64,000 nt of DNA from Stenotrophomonas sepilia. GTDB taxonomy: Bacteria > Pseudomonadota > Gammaproteobacteria > Xanthomonadales > Xanthomonadaceae. Below the pieces are notes generated by a model, which was given only the letters and a program-made list of their open reading frames with translations, did not search any database and was not told where the DNA came from. A program made the position numbers and the translations under genes. The stretch covers positions 1 through 64,000 of the forward strand of contig NZ_LXXZ01000033.1 in the NCBI RefSeq assembly GCF_003244875.1, written 5' to 3'. This document shows positions 51,488 to 59,478 of this stretch, piece by piece (the stretch's first letter is position 1; each line of letters opens with the position of its first letter).

Positions 51488-51990
51488 TAAGACTTCAGAT
51501 CGGTCAACGGCGCAGAACGGGAAGCTGTGCAAGCGTGCGCCGCCTTTTGGGCGCGTGATCAGGGGCGGCCTGACTTCCTTCAATTGGTGCGCTTTCTGGA
51601 TCACCCTGAGCGGGGGAAGTACATAGTCCCTGTCCGGCATGGATACGGTCTGGCGCAGGCGGAGGCTACGGGGGCGCCTCAAGGGAGGTGCTGGAACCAA
51701 CCGTCGTGAGCACGTACAGCATCGTACGCAGATTGCACTGAGCCTCTGTTCAATGTTTAGAAGGTGCTGATCCATCGATGCTTCAGCTGGGTGTTCGGCA
51801 TGCGAACCAGGATAGCCACGCTGTACAAGGTGTCCGTAGCGAATGCTCACGCGAACGACTAAGCAATCATTCACGATAACCGTGCTTTTTGTATGATCAA
51901 GTCCGTTTTTCGCTCTAGACCCCCTTCGACGACCGAAATCTCCACGCAGTAAGCTGCGTGCGCGAAAGAAGTCCGGCGCATCTGGGCCAT
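51488..51990. other. Degraded spacer after DUF4189 copy 1
   Basis: About 500 bp without a real gene. A part at 51890-51985 (TGATCAAGTCCGTTTTTCGC then CTTCGACG, CAGTAAGCTGCG) resembles 57496-57580 (TGATCAATTCCGCTTTTCGA then CTTCGACG, GGTAAGCTCCTCG), suggesting a duplicated downstream segment. Confidence 0.45.
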
Positions 51991-52294
51991 TGGCAGCAGG
52001 GCGGCATGGGCCTGATCCTGACGAGACTGATTCTGACCCCAATGGCCTCGATGTTGTTCCCAGGGCACACTGGGTACCTTCATGGCATATTCGCAGATAG
52101 GTGGTAGCCCGGTCGCGCAGGCGTCCAGCTCAAACGGTCAGCCGCCGGGTAGTTACATGCCGCCTCAGACTTCTAATGCGGAGAAGCATGTTTCACCGCC
52201 AGTAACCTATGCAACCAGTGGAAAGTCTATAGGTGAAGGCGGGTCTAGCGGAAGTCTTGGGCCTGGTACGCATGGCAAGGCTGCTGGAAGTTAG
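51991..52294 (+). pseudogene. Relic of the virB6 3' end (tail fragment 1)
   Basis: 51991-52170 closely follows virB6 50607-50800: GCAGGGCGGCATGGGCCTGA, then TACCTTCATGGCATATTCGC and the Gly-Pro-Gln tail GSYMPPQ. About 9 bp are missing at ATTCTGACCCCAATGG, and upstream virB6 sequence is lost. The short in-frame stretch MAYSQIGGSPV to 52294 is the leftover tail, not an independent gene. Confidence 0.8.
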
Positions 52295-52338
52295 TTGAGG
52301 CTTGCTCAGCGCATGATTCAAGGATTGGAGTAAACACT

Positions 52339-52887
52339 ATGATCAAGTTCCTTCTTGCGGCCGCGCTGCTGATAGCCCCTTTTTCCGCTCTGGCGGAGGG
52401 GAGATGTCCCCCTGGGCAGTACCCTGTTGGAGGGCAGGGCGTCGGCGGGTGTGCGCCTATTCCTGGCGGAAGCAGCTCTCCCTCCACTGGATCTTCTGCG
52501 CCGGTTCCGGCCGGGAAATGGGAGACGCGCTGGGGAGCCATCGCTGAGGACAAAAAACCAGCAACTGGTGGCTTGATGGCAACCGGTGTTTCCGTATCCC
52601 AGAAATCGAAGCGAGCTGCGGAAGCGGCGGCGATCGACGGATGTGTCCGACGAGGAGGGACCAAGTGTGAGATTCGTTTGAGCTATCACGATCAATGCGC
52701 CGCAATCGCCGATCCGTCGCCCCGCTCGGGCGGAAGGGCTGCCGGAAATTCAATCGTTGCCAGCGCTGAAACACTTGACGAAGCTCAATCGCTCGCGTTG
52801 AAGGAATGCGCCTCTGTGAATGATGGAGGAGCGTGTGAAGTGGCCTACTCGGCCTGCAGCATGTCGGAGTTCAGGGCGTATCGCTGA
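52339..52887 (+). CDS. DUF4189 protein, copy 2
   Basis: A 182-residue protein with a TTGGAG site upstream, signal peptide (IKFLLAAALLIAPFSALAE) and the full eight-cysteine pattern: RCPPGQYPVGGQGVGGCAPI, DGCVRRGGTKC, YHDQCAAIAD, LKECASVNDGGAC and YSACSMSEFRAYR. It is more divergent from copy 1 than virB6 tail 1 is from virB6, so these genes evolve fast or are exchanged. Intact. Confidence 0.85.
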   Translation: MIKFLLAAALLIAPFSALAEGRCPPGQYPVGGQGVGGCAPIPGGSSSPSTGSSAPVPAGKWETRWGAIAEDKKPATGGLMATGVSVSQKSKRAAEAAAIDGCVRRGGTKCEIRLSYHDQCAAIADPSPRSGGRAAGNSIVASAETLDEAQSLALKECASVNDGGACEVAYSACSMSEFRAYR

Positions 52888-52962
52888 TCGCCAGTTCTGC
52901 GTGAGGGCTGTCAGCAGTTATTCATGCTGCACCGGAAGGTGGCGTTACTTGTGGCCGCATCT

Positions 52963-53030
52963 GCTATGGCTGTGATGTTGTTCCGAGGCGTCTGGGAGAC
53001 TTCATGCATGTTCGCAGATGGCTGGAAATT
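52963..53030 (+). pseudogene. Relic of the virB6 3' end (tail fragment 2)
   Basis: GATGTTGTTCCGAGGCGTCT, GGGAGACTTCATG and TTCGCAGATGGCTGG align with virB6 (GATGTTCTTCCAGGGCACCT, GGGTACCTTCATG, TTCGCAGATAGGCGG). It is strongly decayed. It stands immediately before DUF4189 copy 3, as tail 1 does before copy 2. Confidence 0.65.
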
Positions 53031-53048
53031 GAGTTCGGGCGTGGCTGT

Positions 53049-53581
53049 ATGATCATGACTGGTCGGTTGATGCAAGCGGTCATCGCAGCAATGTTCTCTC
53101 TAGCATTCTCATCCGCAAGTGCAGAAGGGAACTGCCCTCCCGGTATGTATCCGATTGGAGGGCAGGGAGTACAGGGCTGCGCGCCAATTCCAGGAGCCAG
53201 TTCTGGGGGCAGCGCTACGATTCCTACTCCTCCGCCCAGACCATTGGGTGAGTGGGTTAAGACCTGGGGCGCACTCGCTGGCTCATCCAGCGGTTCGGAG
53301 GGGGCGCATCTGTAGGTGAACCCAGTGAGCGTGCTGCGAAGAGGGCCGCGATTTCGAATTGCGAGAAGAACGGTGGACGTTGCAGAATCGAGTTCACCTA
53401 CCAGAATCAATGTGTGGCCGCTGTCACCTCGGAACTGGCATCCACCGGTACGCAGTACGCCAGTTCGGGGACGGTGGAGAGCGCCGGGGAGCAGGCCATG
53501 CGTGACTGTCAGGCAGCAGGCGGGGCGCATTGCAGGATTATTTACCCGGAATGTTCCGCGCCGGTCTTCCGCAAGTATTGA
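53049..53581 (+). pseudogene. DUF4189 copy 3, frameshifted
   Basis: From ATG 53049 the frame gives a signal peptide and NCPPGMYPIGGQGVQGCAPI, then PPRPLGEWVKTWGALAGS, and stops at 53315 after a G5 run (GGAGGGGGCGC, about 53298). The next frame continues the family exactly: GASVGEPSERAAKRAAISNC, CRIEFTYQNQCVAAVTS, CQAAGGAHCRIIYPECSAPV and FRKY, stop 53581. One missing base in the G-run accounts for it. The rest of the sequence shows no decay, so the event is recent, phase-variable or a sequencing error. Confidence 0.8.
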
Positions 53582-53737
53582 AAGTGTGTCCAGGCGGCGC
53601 TCGAATGCCTGGTGGCTTTAGGGGAGCGTATGTTGGTGCAGGCTGGTACGCCGCCGTCGCTACCTTCACCCGAGTTGCTCGGCAGTCAGAGGTACATGGC
53701 CGCTGCCTCCGTTCTTCAATGTCGTCCTGGATGACTG

Positions 53738-54262
53738 ATGCGGTACTTTGTTGGAATGCTGGCAGTGCTGGCTTCGTTCTGGTCCTCGCCGGTAGCGGCT
53801 GAGGGCAACTGCCCGTCTGGTTTCTACCCAATTGGCGGGCAGGGTGTCAGCGGGTGCGCTCCGATCCCTGGTGCGAGCAGCGTCTCTTCCCAGCAACAGT
53901 TGCCATCGCCCCCGCCGCAGCCGACAGGGCGTTGGCATAAGACCTGGGGCGCCGTTGCCATGGGTGAAAAGGGGGATACGGGAGTTGCAAAGCAGAAGTA
54001 CTCCCGCGAGGAGGCTGAGCAGGAAGCGCTAAGTCAATGTGCGACGTCGGGTGCGCGAAACTGCGTGGTCAAGATCTCGTATGAGAACCAATGTGTGGCG
54101 ATTGCATCTCCCACTGCTTCCCAGACCGGCGCCCATATCGCCCGAGATGGCAGCATTGCCAAGGCCGGTGCTGTGGCGCTTTCGGGTTGCAAGAAGCAAG
54201 GAGGTTTCGGGTGTGAAGTTATGTACTCCGAGTGCAGCGATCCCATCTTTGAGAGGTTCTAG
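53738..54262 (+). CDS. DUF4189 protein, copy 4
   Basis: A 174-residue protein with signal peptide (RYFVGMLAVLASFWSSPVAA) and eight cysteines: NCPSGFYPIGGQGVSGCAPI, RWHKTWGAVAMGEKG, SQCATSGARNCVVKISYENQ, CVAIAS, SGCKKQGGFGCEVMYSECSD. Intact. The 155 bp before it have a vague virB6-tail resemblance near 53660 (TACCTTCACCCGAG), too weak to call. Confidence 0.85.
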   Translation: MRYFVGMLAVLASFWSSPVAAEGNCPSGFYPIGGQGVSGCAPIPGASSVSSQQQLPSPPPQPTGRWHKTWGAVAMGEKGDTGVAKQKYSREEAEQEALSQCATSGARNCVVKISYENQCVAIASPTASQTGAHIARDGSIAKAGAVALSGCKKQGGFGCEVMYSECSDPIFERF

Positions 54263-54425
54263 AAGCACTCCTGTCGCTGCGAATTTTCTTTGGGGCATGC
54301 CAACCTGGTTGTGGCTGCGGCACGAGTTGCATTGACGCAATCGGATTTCGCGAGAGCTGCGGATACAGGCTTTGGAGCTGTGGACCTTGGGCAGCCATAG
54401 CCTCGCGCGGTACTGGAGTACTGGT

Positions 54426-54858
54426 ATGAGACGCGTTGTACCGTTGTCCCAAATGGCTTCATTCTTTCTGGTGCTTCTTGCATGCGATGCTCGTGCCGAG
54501 GGGCGGTGCCTGCCGGGACAGTACCCGGTTGGAGGACAGGGTTTAGGGGTGTGCTCCGATACCCGGAGACAGCAGCCAAGCTGGCCAAGCGGCACAGAGC
54601 GGTCCGATCGCGACTGGGCGCTGGATCAGGACCTGGGGCGCGATAGCCGGGGCAGCAAGCACCGGTGATGTGGGTGCCTCGGTAGGCCAGGGAACAAAGA
54701 GTGAAGCGATATCGGAGGCGCTGGAACGCTGTGGGAAATATGGCGCGAAAGGCTGCAAGATCGATACGACCTGCAGAAATCAGTGTGTGGCATATGCTGA
54801 TCCTTCCCCTGGCAGTAAGGGTACTGCTCGGAACCTGTTTTTGAGTCCTTCTAGCTGA
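54426..54858 (+). pseudogene. DUF4189 copy 5, frameshifted and truncated
   Basis: The first frame gives a signal peptide and RCLPGQYPVGGQGLGVC, then fails. The alternative frame from a G4 run near 54545 reads GCAPIPGDSSQAGQAAQSGP, GRWIRTWGAIAGAAS, LERCGKYGAKGC and CRNQCVAYADPSPGSKG, then ends NLFLSPSS at 54858. One extra base in the G-run explains the shift. The C-terminal cysteine block (about 40 residues) is lost, so this copy is dead. Confidence 0.8.
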
Positions 54859-55025
54859 GTCAATTCAGGGTACTTGCGGCTTCGCCGAATCGCCCGGGTC
54901 GCAGGGCAACAGTGAGACTGTCGTTTCGCTGAGCCTTGGCTGACGCTAGTAGTTAACCTTATGAGCGGCGGTGCGAGAAAGAACTGAGATCGAGCCCGCA
55001 TTTTGTAGCTGTGCTTTGGCCCGTC

Positions 55026-55181
55026 TTAGCGGCACAGCTCCTTGATCGGGGTGCCAGCGGCCGCCTGCTTCAGGAAGCCAATAATCTGCTCGTCGGTGAA
55101 ACGCTTCTTCATGTCCGTCCTCGGTATGGGAACGGACTCTACTTAAGTTAGGCTGGCCCTGGAAACCGGGGGCACGTCCCA
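55026..55181 (-). mobile_element. IS3-family insertion sequence remnant
   Basis: A 28-codon minus-strand frame (55112-55026), MKKRFTDEQIIGFLKQAAAG then TPIKELCR and a stop, is the N-terminus of an IS3-family OrfA. GGAAACCGGGGGCACGTCCC at about 55161-55180 resembles the terminal inverted repeat of such elements. The transposase body is missing. It abuts the first base of the virB6 repeat at 55181, so the IS probably defined that breakpoint. Confidence 0.75.
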
Positions 55182-55939
55182 CCTATATCGTGACCGGAAA
55201 GAAGTCGACCGCCGAGGAACTGATTGACAAGAACCTGGGCTATATGCAACTGGCGCTCACGTCGGTGAGTGTGCTGGATGTTGCCGGCGACGTAACGCTG
55301 GATAGCGCAAAGACCCGTGCGATGTGGTTCATTGGGCTGGGCACCGGCGGACCGGCCGTTACGGCGGGCGCCATGCTATTGCTGTACCAGATCGCCATGT
55401 CATTGTTCATTGGTTTTGGTCCGCTGTTCATCCTCTGCCTGCTGTTTGAGCAGACAAAGTCCCTGTTCCAACGATAGTTGTTCTATGGCATCGGCACCAT
55501 GTTCTCGATGGCGGTGTTGGCTGCGATGACCGGCATTGCCATGGAAATGGTGGCGCGCGTGGCGGCTTCGTTCTGGGGCGCGTCTGCGCTGGGTGCACTG
55601 CTGGGGTCGAACCTGACCGAGGGCATGAGCAGCATGGCGCTGCAGCAGGGCGGTATGGGCCTGATCCTGACGACGCTGATTCTGACTGCGCCCCCAATGG
55701 CTGCGATGTTCTTCCAGGGCACCCTGGGTACCTTCATGGCATATTCGCAGATAGGCGGTAGCGCAAGTGCCTCGCCGAGTGCCGATGGTCGTCCGCCGGG
55801 CATGTCGGCTCCGCCGCCGGCGCCGTCGGGAGATCGTGGTTCGGTGGGGGCGCCTGTCGCAGCAACCTCCCCTGTTGTCAATAACGCGATTGCTCCGACT
55901 CAAAGCCCAGGTATGCGAGGAAATGCAACAGCTCAATGA
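55181..55939 (+). pseudogene. virB6: Truncated virB6 copy with nonsense codon
   Basis: 55181-55771 is collinear with virB6 50148-50738 without gaps. The N-terminal half is absent, cut at the IS remnant. A TGG codon in the CTGTTCCAACGATGG context is TAG here (55475-55477), ending the frame. Downstream, the frame is intact to 55939 but the Pro/Gly-rich tail differs from virB6. The copy cannot make functional VirB6 but can serve as a donor for gene conversion of the tail. Confidence 0.85.
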
Positions 55940-55958
55940 GTTGTGAGACTGAGGCGCC

Positions 55959-56525
55959 GTGAATTTTCAGAGATTCAAGACAATGGCCGATTTCAAACCT
56001 TTACGCGGTAATCCGGCGTTCGTGACTCTGACGCTGCTGTTTGCTGCACTCCTCGTTGCCAATAACGCCAATGCGGAGGGCCGATGCCCGGCCGGCCAGT
56101 ACCCCATCGGCGATCAAGGGGTGGGGGGGTGTGCCCCCATCCCTGGAGCGGGGGGGAGCGCCCGTGGGGCGGAACCCGCTGGCCAGTGGCATAAGACGTG
56201 GGGTGCCATTGCTTCCTCGCCCAGTACGAACGAAGCAGGCGTGGCGACAGGGAGGGCGACGAAAGAGGATGCGGAGCGTGTCGCTCTCGAGGGATGCGGC
56301 ATGCGCGCTGCTCGCGACTGCCGAATACTCATCGCGTACCGAAACCAGTGCGCCGCTTGGGTCGTTCCTCAGAGCCAAGGCAATGGGGCGCGTGGTGGCG
56401 TTGCGAGCGGTCAAGACTTGAAGGAAGCCATTGCGCAGGCACAAAAGATCTGCGTGGATCCGGCTGGAACGCAATGCAAAGTCGCCTACTCAGCGTGTTC
56501 TGAGCCGGTCTATGAGGCGTTCTAG
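55959..56525 (+). CDS. DUF4189 protein, copy 6
   Basis: A 188-residue protein starting at GTG 55959 or ATG 55983. Signal peptide (NPAFVTLTLLFAALLVANNA). Eight cysteines: RCPAGQYPIGDQGVGGCAPI, QWHKTWGAIASSPS, EGCGMRAARDCRILIAYRNQ, CAAWVVP, KICVDPAGTQCKVAYSACSE, ending EAF. It follows the virB6 copy by 19 bp, exactly as copy 1 follows virB6 (20 bp), so the pair was duplicated as a unit. Confidence 0.85.
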   Translation: MNFQRFKTMADFKPLRGNPAFVTLTLLFAALLVANNANAEGRCPAGQYPIGDQGVGGCAPIPGAGGSARGAEPAGQWHKTWGAIASSPSTNEAGVATGRATKEDAERVALEGCGMRAARDCRILIAYRNQCAAWVVPQSQGNGARGGVASGQDLKEAIAQAQKICVDPAGTQCKVAYSACSEPVYEAF

Positions 56526-56938
56526 CTAAAGGATCCTGACAGCCAGTATCTGGAGCGTGTTGATTGCTCAGGGCAACGGCTAGGGCAAGCTTCGACATGC
56601 CGACGTGAAGGCGATATTGGTGCGACGGCGTCTATGTGATCGCCAGTAACTTGCTGTGCCCCGGCTCTATTTCAACTGGGTGATTTACTTCAGTCTAGCC
56701 TGCGTTGATGCACAGTCTGACGCGATTGACCTTGAGCGTTCAGCGTGGCTGCGCGACCATGGGGCTTGCAGAGCACTCCGGTTGGAATCGCCGAGTTCTC
56801 CAATGATCTGGTACCCGGCCAGCCTGGGCCTTGTTTGCTCTGCGGAGCCCTCCCAATCCGGGAGGCAAGTTTGGGCAACGATCGTCTGCTTAGGCCGTCC
56901 CACCTTTCACAATGGGCAGCAAAGGGATGAGTCTCCCC
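56526..56938. other. Spacer between DUF4189 copies 6 and 7
   Basis: About 410 bp without a recognisable gene. No virB6 tail is evident. Short frames exist on both strands but lack ribosome sites and normal composition. Confidence 0.45.
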
Positions 56939-57463
56939 ATGAAACGAATCCACCTCGCTTTCCTCCCGTGTCTGCTGATTGCAGGCATGTTGCCATTCAA
57001 CGCGCTTGCCGAAGGCAACTGCCCGCAGGGCATGTATCCCATCGTTGGCCAGGGTGTACAGGGCTGTGCACCCATTCCGGTGAACAGCTCGGGCTCTCCG
57101 TACAACAATCGCCCCAGCTGGGCGCAGACCGTGCGCGGCGTGGCAATGGATGCCCGCGGCGATACCTTCATCAGCAACTCGATGCGTTCGCGGAGCAAGG
57201 CCAAGCGCGCATCCATGAAGGAGTGCAAGGAGTTCGGGAACGGCGAATGCACATTGGCGACCCTGTTCCAGGCGCAATGCGTGGCGGTCGCCCACGCGGG
57301 CCTGGGCACTGAAACCACCAGCGTTGCCACCGCCATGTCCGAACAGGGAGCGGTCATTGTCGCTATGCAGCAATGCAACGCGAAGGCGGCATGGAGGCAG
57401 CTGCCGCAGGGGCAATGCGGGATCGCCAGAACGGCCTGCACGGCAGATCTGTTCATCAGGTAA
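56939..57463 (+). CDS. DUF4189 protein, copy 7 (most divergent)
   Basis: A 174-residue protein from the ATG at 56939. Signal peptide (RIHLAFLPCLLIAGMLPFNA). It keeps NCPQGMYPIVGQGVQGCAPI and the spacing of eight cysteines (ECKEFGNGEC, FQAQCVAVAH, QQCNAKAAW..QGQC, ARTACTADLFIR). The tryptophan segment is changed to PSWAQTVRGVAMDARGD, and the ending is FIR instead of FRKY. It is probably an old lineage at the end of the array. Confidence 0.85.
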   Translation: MKRIHLAFLPCLLIAGMLPFNALAEGNCPQGMYPIVGQGVQGCAPIPVNSSGSPYNNRPSWAQTVRGVAMDARGDTFISNSMRSRSKAKRASMKECKEFGNGECTLATLFQAQCVAVAHAGLGTETTSVATAMSEQGAVIVAMQQCNAKAAWRQLPQGQCGIARTACTADLFIR

Positions 57464-57756
57464 GGCGCCATTCACGCTAAGCCTCGTTTTCTGTGATCAA
57501 TTCCGCTTTTCGATTTCCTCGGACTTCGACGCGGCAGAACGCCTCGCGGTAAGCTCCTCGCGCGTCATGAAAATGACGCGCCAGTGCCGCCGAATGCAGG
57601 AGTTCTTCCGTCCAATGAGGACTCTGTCAGCCCCTGCATCGGGTAACGCTCGCCATCATCGCGGTCTTGCCGTACGTAAGGCTATGATCCCTGTCCGCGC
57701 GATCGCGGATAAGCCGGAGTACCGCATTCCGGCTGGGCAGGGAGGCGGGTATCGGC
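57464..57756. other. Spacer after the DUF4189 array
   Basis: About 290 bp; 57496-57580 resembles 51895-51985 (see that entry). It includes a stable hairpin at 57561-57582. No gene is supported. Confidence 0.45.
57561..57582. terminator. Stable hairpin with GAAA loop
   Basis: GCGCGTCAT (57561-57569) and ATGACGCGC (57574-57582) are perfect 9-bp arms around a GAAA tetraloop. It lacks a T-run on the plus strand, so it may be an attenuator or RNA-stability element rather than a strong terminator. It lies 98 bp past DUF4189 copy 7. Confidence 0.45.
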
Positions 57757-58320
57757 ATGACCACATTGAAGGAGTGGGAGGGGATGGAAGACAGGGTTGG
57801 CGCACACATGGACGATGCCCTGGCATTTGTTCCGTCCGGTGCGAACCTGCTGGAAGCCGTCAGGGGCGAACTCAACGGCGATGGCATCGAGTATCAGCTG
57901 CTGGTCATCGACCAGCCGACGCCGGAAGGGCTGGTGCCCGGCCAGCACGGGCCAAACCGGGTGCTGCTGTTGCTGCGCGGTGATGGGCGCGGGCGCTGGC
58001 AGCTGGCCGCGCGCAACGACAAGCTGGTGCCGTGTTCCACCCGAGGTGGCCTGGCCGGCGACCCTTTTGCGTATGCAATGGTCGAGAAGGGCACCTTCAG
58101 CGTGATCACCAACGGCGGTAGCCGCGAGCGCTGGAGCAGCACCTACCGGTTCCGCTATGCGCCCGCGGACGAGGCCTGCTGGGTTGACGGGGTGAGACGC
58201 AAGGTCGTGGATATCGAGACCGAAGCGACCAACATCCGGGATTACTCGGCGGCGGAGCTGGGCAGGGTGAGGTTCGAGGACTTCGACCCATCCAGTGTTG
58301 CCGAGGTGTCGCTTCCATGA
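57757..58320 (+). CDS. FG-GAP/LNGDG-loop protein, candidate immunity or partner of the GH19 effector
   Basis: A 187-residue protein preceded by GGGAGG, without signal peptide. A calcium-loop-like ELNGDG (about residue 40), LLLLRGDGRGRWQLAARNDK, LAGDPFAYAMVEKGTFSVIT, NGGSRERWSSTYRFRY: this resembles beta-rich FG-GAP or EF-hand-like domains seen in XAC2610-type immunity proteins. It lies 57 bp upstream of the effector in the same direction. Periplasmic immunity would need export, which is not evident here, so a cytosolic role (partner or stabiliser) is also possible. The similarity is by motif memory only. Confidence 0.5.
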   Translation: MTTLKEWEGMEDRVGAHMDDALAFVPSGANLLEAVRGELNGDGIEYQLLVIDQPTPEGLVPGQHGPNRVLLLLRGDGRGRWQLAARNDKLVPCSTRGGLAGDPFAYAMVEKGTFSVITNGGSRERWSSTYRFRYAPADEACWVDGVRRKVVDIETEATNIRDYSAAELGRVRFEDFDPSSVAEVSLP

Positions 58321-58377
58321 GCCAAGCTCCAACCGGCGGAAGGGAATCCGCGCTGATGAAGATTCAGGAGTTGCACT

Positions 58378-59382
58378 GTGTCGACCGATAGAGAGTCGCA
58401 GCTGTTGCGACAGGCGACCAAAGCCGGCATCGACTCCCCGCTTGAACTGGCCAATTTCATGGCCCAGGCAGGGCACGAGTCGCGCGGCTTGAGCCGGCTC
58501 AACGAGAGCTTCAACTTCATCCGGGGAATCTCGCAGATCCCGGTGGAGGCTGCATGGCGCAATGGCAACGCCGCGTTGGAGAGCGCCCGCCAGGAAGCGC
58601 TGCGTGGTCGCCCGGAAAACCTGGCTGAGCTGATGTACGGCGGGCGCATGGGCAACGACGCGCCTGGTGACGCTCTGAAGTACCACGGCCGCGGCTATCT
58701 GCCATTGGTCGGCAAGGAGAATTACGAGCGTGCCGGCAAGGCGCTGGATCTGGACCTGGTGAATCACCCGGAGCTGGCAGCGCAGCCCGAGCACGCAGGC
58801 CGTATTGCCGTATGGCAGTGGCAGACACGGGTGCCGGAGGGGGCGCGCCATGATGTGCGAGAAGCAACTTATGCGCTCAACGGCGCGCTCAATGGCATCG
58901 AGGCGCGCCGGCAAAGATTTGAGGTCTGGCAGCAGAAGTTGACGCCGGACGTGATGGCGCGACTGGATCGCGGCGAAGTCGGTGCGCCGGCGCAGACCAT
59001 TGCACGCGACATGTCGCATGCCGGTGAGCCCGGCAACGCATTGTTCGAGGATGCGCGCCGGCACCTGCAGCAGATGGGGCCACAAAGTGGACTGCGCAGT
59101 GCACAGGAGCTCGACAATACCGCTGGCGCATTGGCGCTGGGGGCGCAGAAGGCCGGCCTGTCGCGTATCGATCATCTGCTGGCGGGTAGCGACGGCCGTA
59201 CGCTGTTTGCAGTGCAGGGTGCGCTGGGTGATCCGGCCATGCTGCGTGCGTCCGTTGACCGGGAGCAGGCCTCCCAGCAGCCTCTGGCGCAGAGCAGCCA
59301 GCAGTTGGCGGCTAGTGTTGCGCAGCAGGATCCGACGGCCGCGCTCGCCCGCGAGCAGGAGCAGCGTTCTCGATCCCTGTAA
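58378..59382 (+). CDS. GH19-like lysozyme effector with XVIPCD tail
   Basis: A 334-residue protein starting at GTG 58378 (CAGGAG upstream). Residues 1-190: GH19 chitinase/lysozyme core with the catalytic Glu in MAQAGHESRGLSRLNESFNF, KYHGRGYLPLVGKENYERAG and IAVWQWQTRVPEG. Residues about 215-330: XVIPCD-type tail (ALGAQKAGLSRIDHLLAGSD; LFAVQGALGDPAMLRASVDR, QPLAQSSQQLAASVAQQ), shorter than in the other two effectors. It would cut peptidoglycan of neighbouring cells. It is comparable with X. citri XAC2609. A hairpin terminator follows at 59390. Confidence 0.88.
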   Translation: MSTDRESQLLRQATKAGIDSPLELANFMAQAGHESRGLSRLNESFNFIRGISQIPVEAAWRNGNAALESARQEALRGRPENLAELMYGGRMGNDAPGDALKYHGRGYLPLVGKENYERAGKALDLDLVNHPELAAQPEHAGRIAVWQWQTRVPEGARHDVREATYALNGALNGIEARRQRFEVWQQKLTPDVMARLDRGEVGAPAQTIARDMSHAGEPGNALFEDARRHLQQMGPQSGLRSAQELDNTAGALALGAQKAGLSRIDHLLAGSDGRTLFAVQGALGDPAMLRASVDREQASQQPLAQSSQQLAASVAQQDPTAALAREQEQRSRSL

Positions 59383-59389
59383 CGCCGAT

Positions 59390-59414
59390 GCCGGCGGGCA
59401 GGGTGCCCGCTGGC
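59390..59414 (+). terminator. Hairpin after the GH19 effector gene
   Basis: GCCGGCGGGCA (59390-59400) pairs with TGCCCGCTGGC (59404-59414), 11 bp with one G-T pair and a 3-base loop, followed by GCTTTA. It is a moderate terminator. Confidence 0.6.
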
Positions 59415-59478
59415 GCTTTACGTACGACGCGTGGCGCCCTGTGGCGCCGACATGGAAACTAACCCGTAAGGACACCAC

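Noticed and set aside
51341..52042. Minus-strand frame across the DUF4189 copy 1 spacer
   Set aside because: It covers a spacer and a virB6 relic, has no ribosome site and has odd composition.
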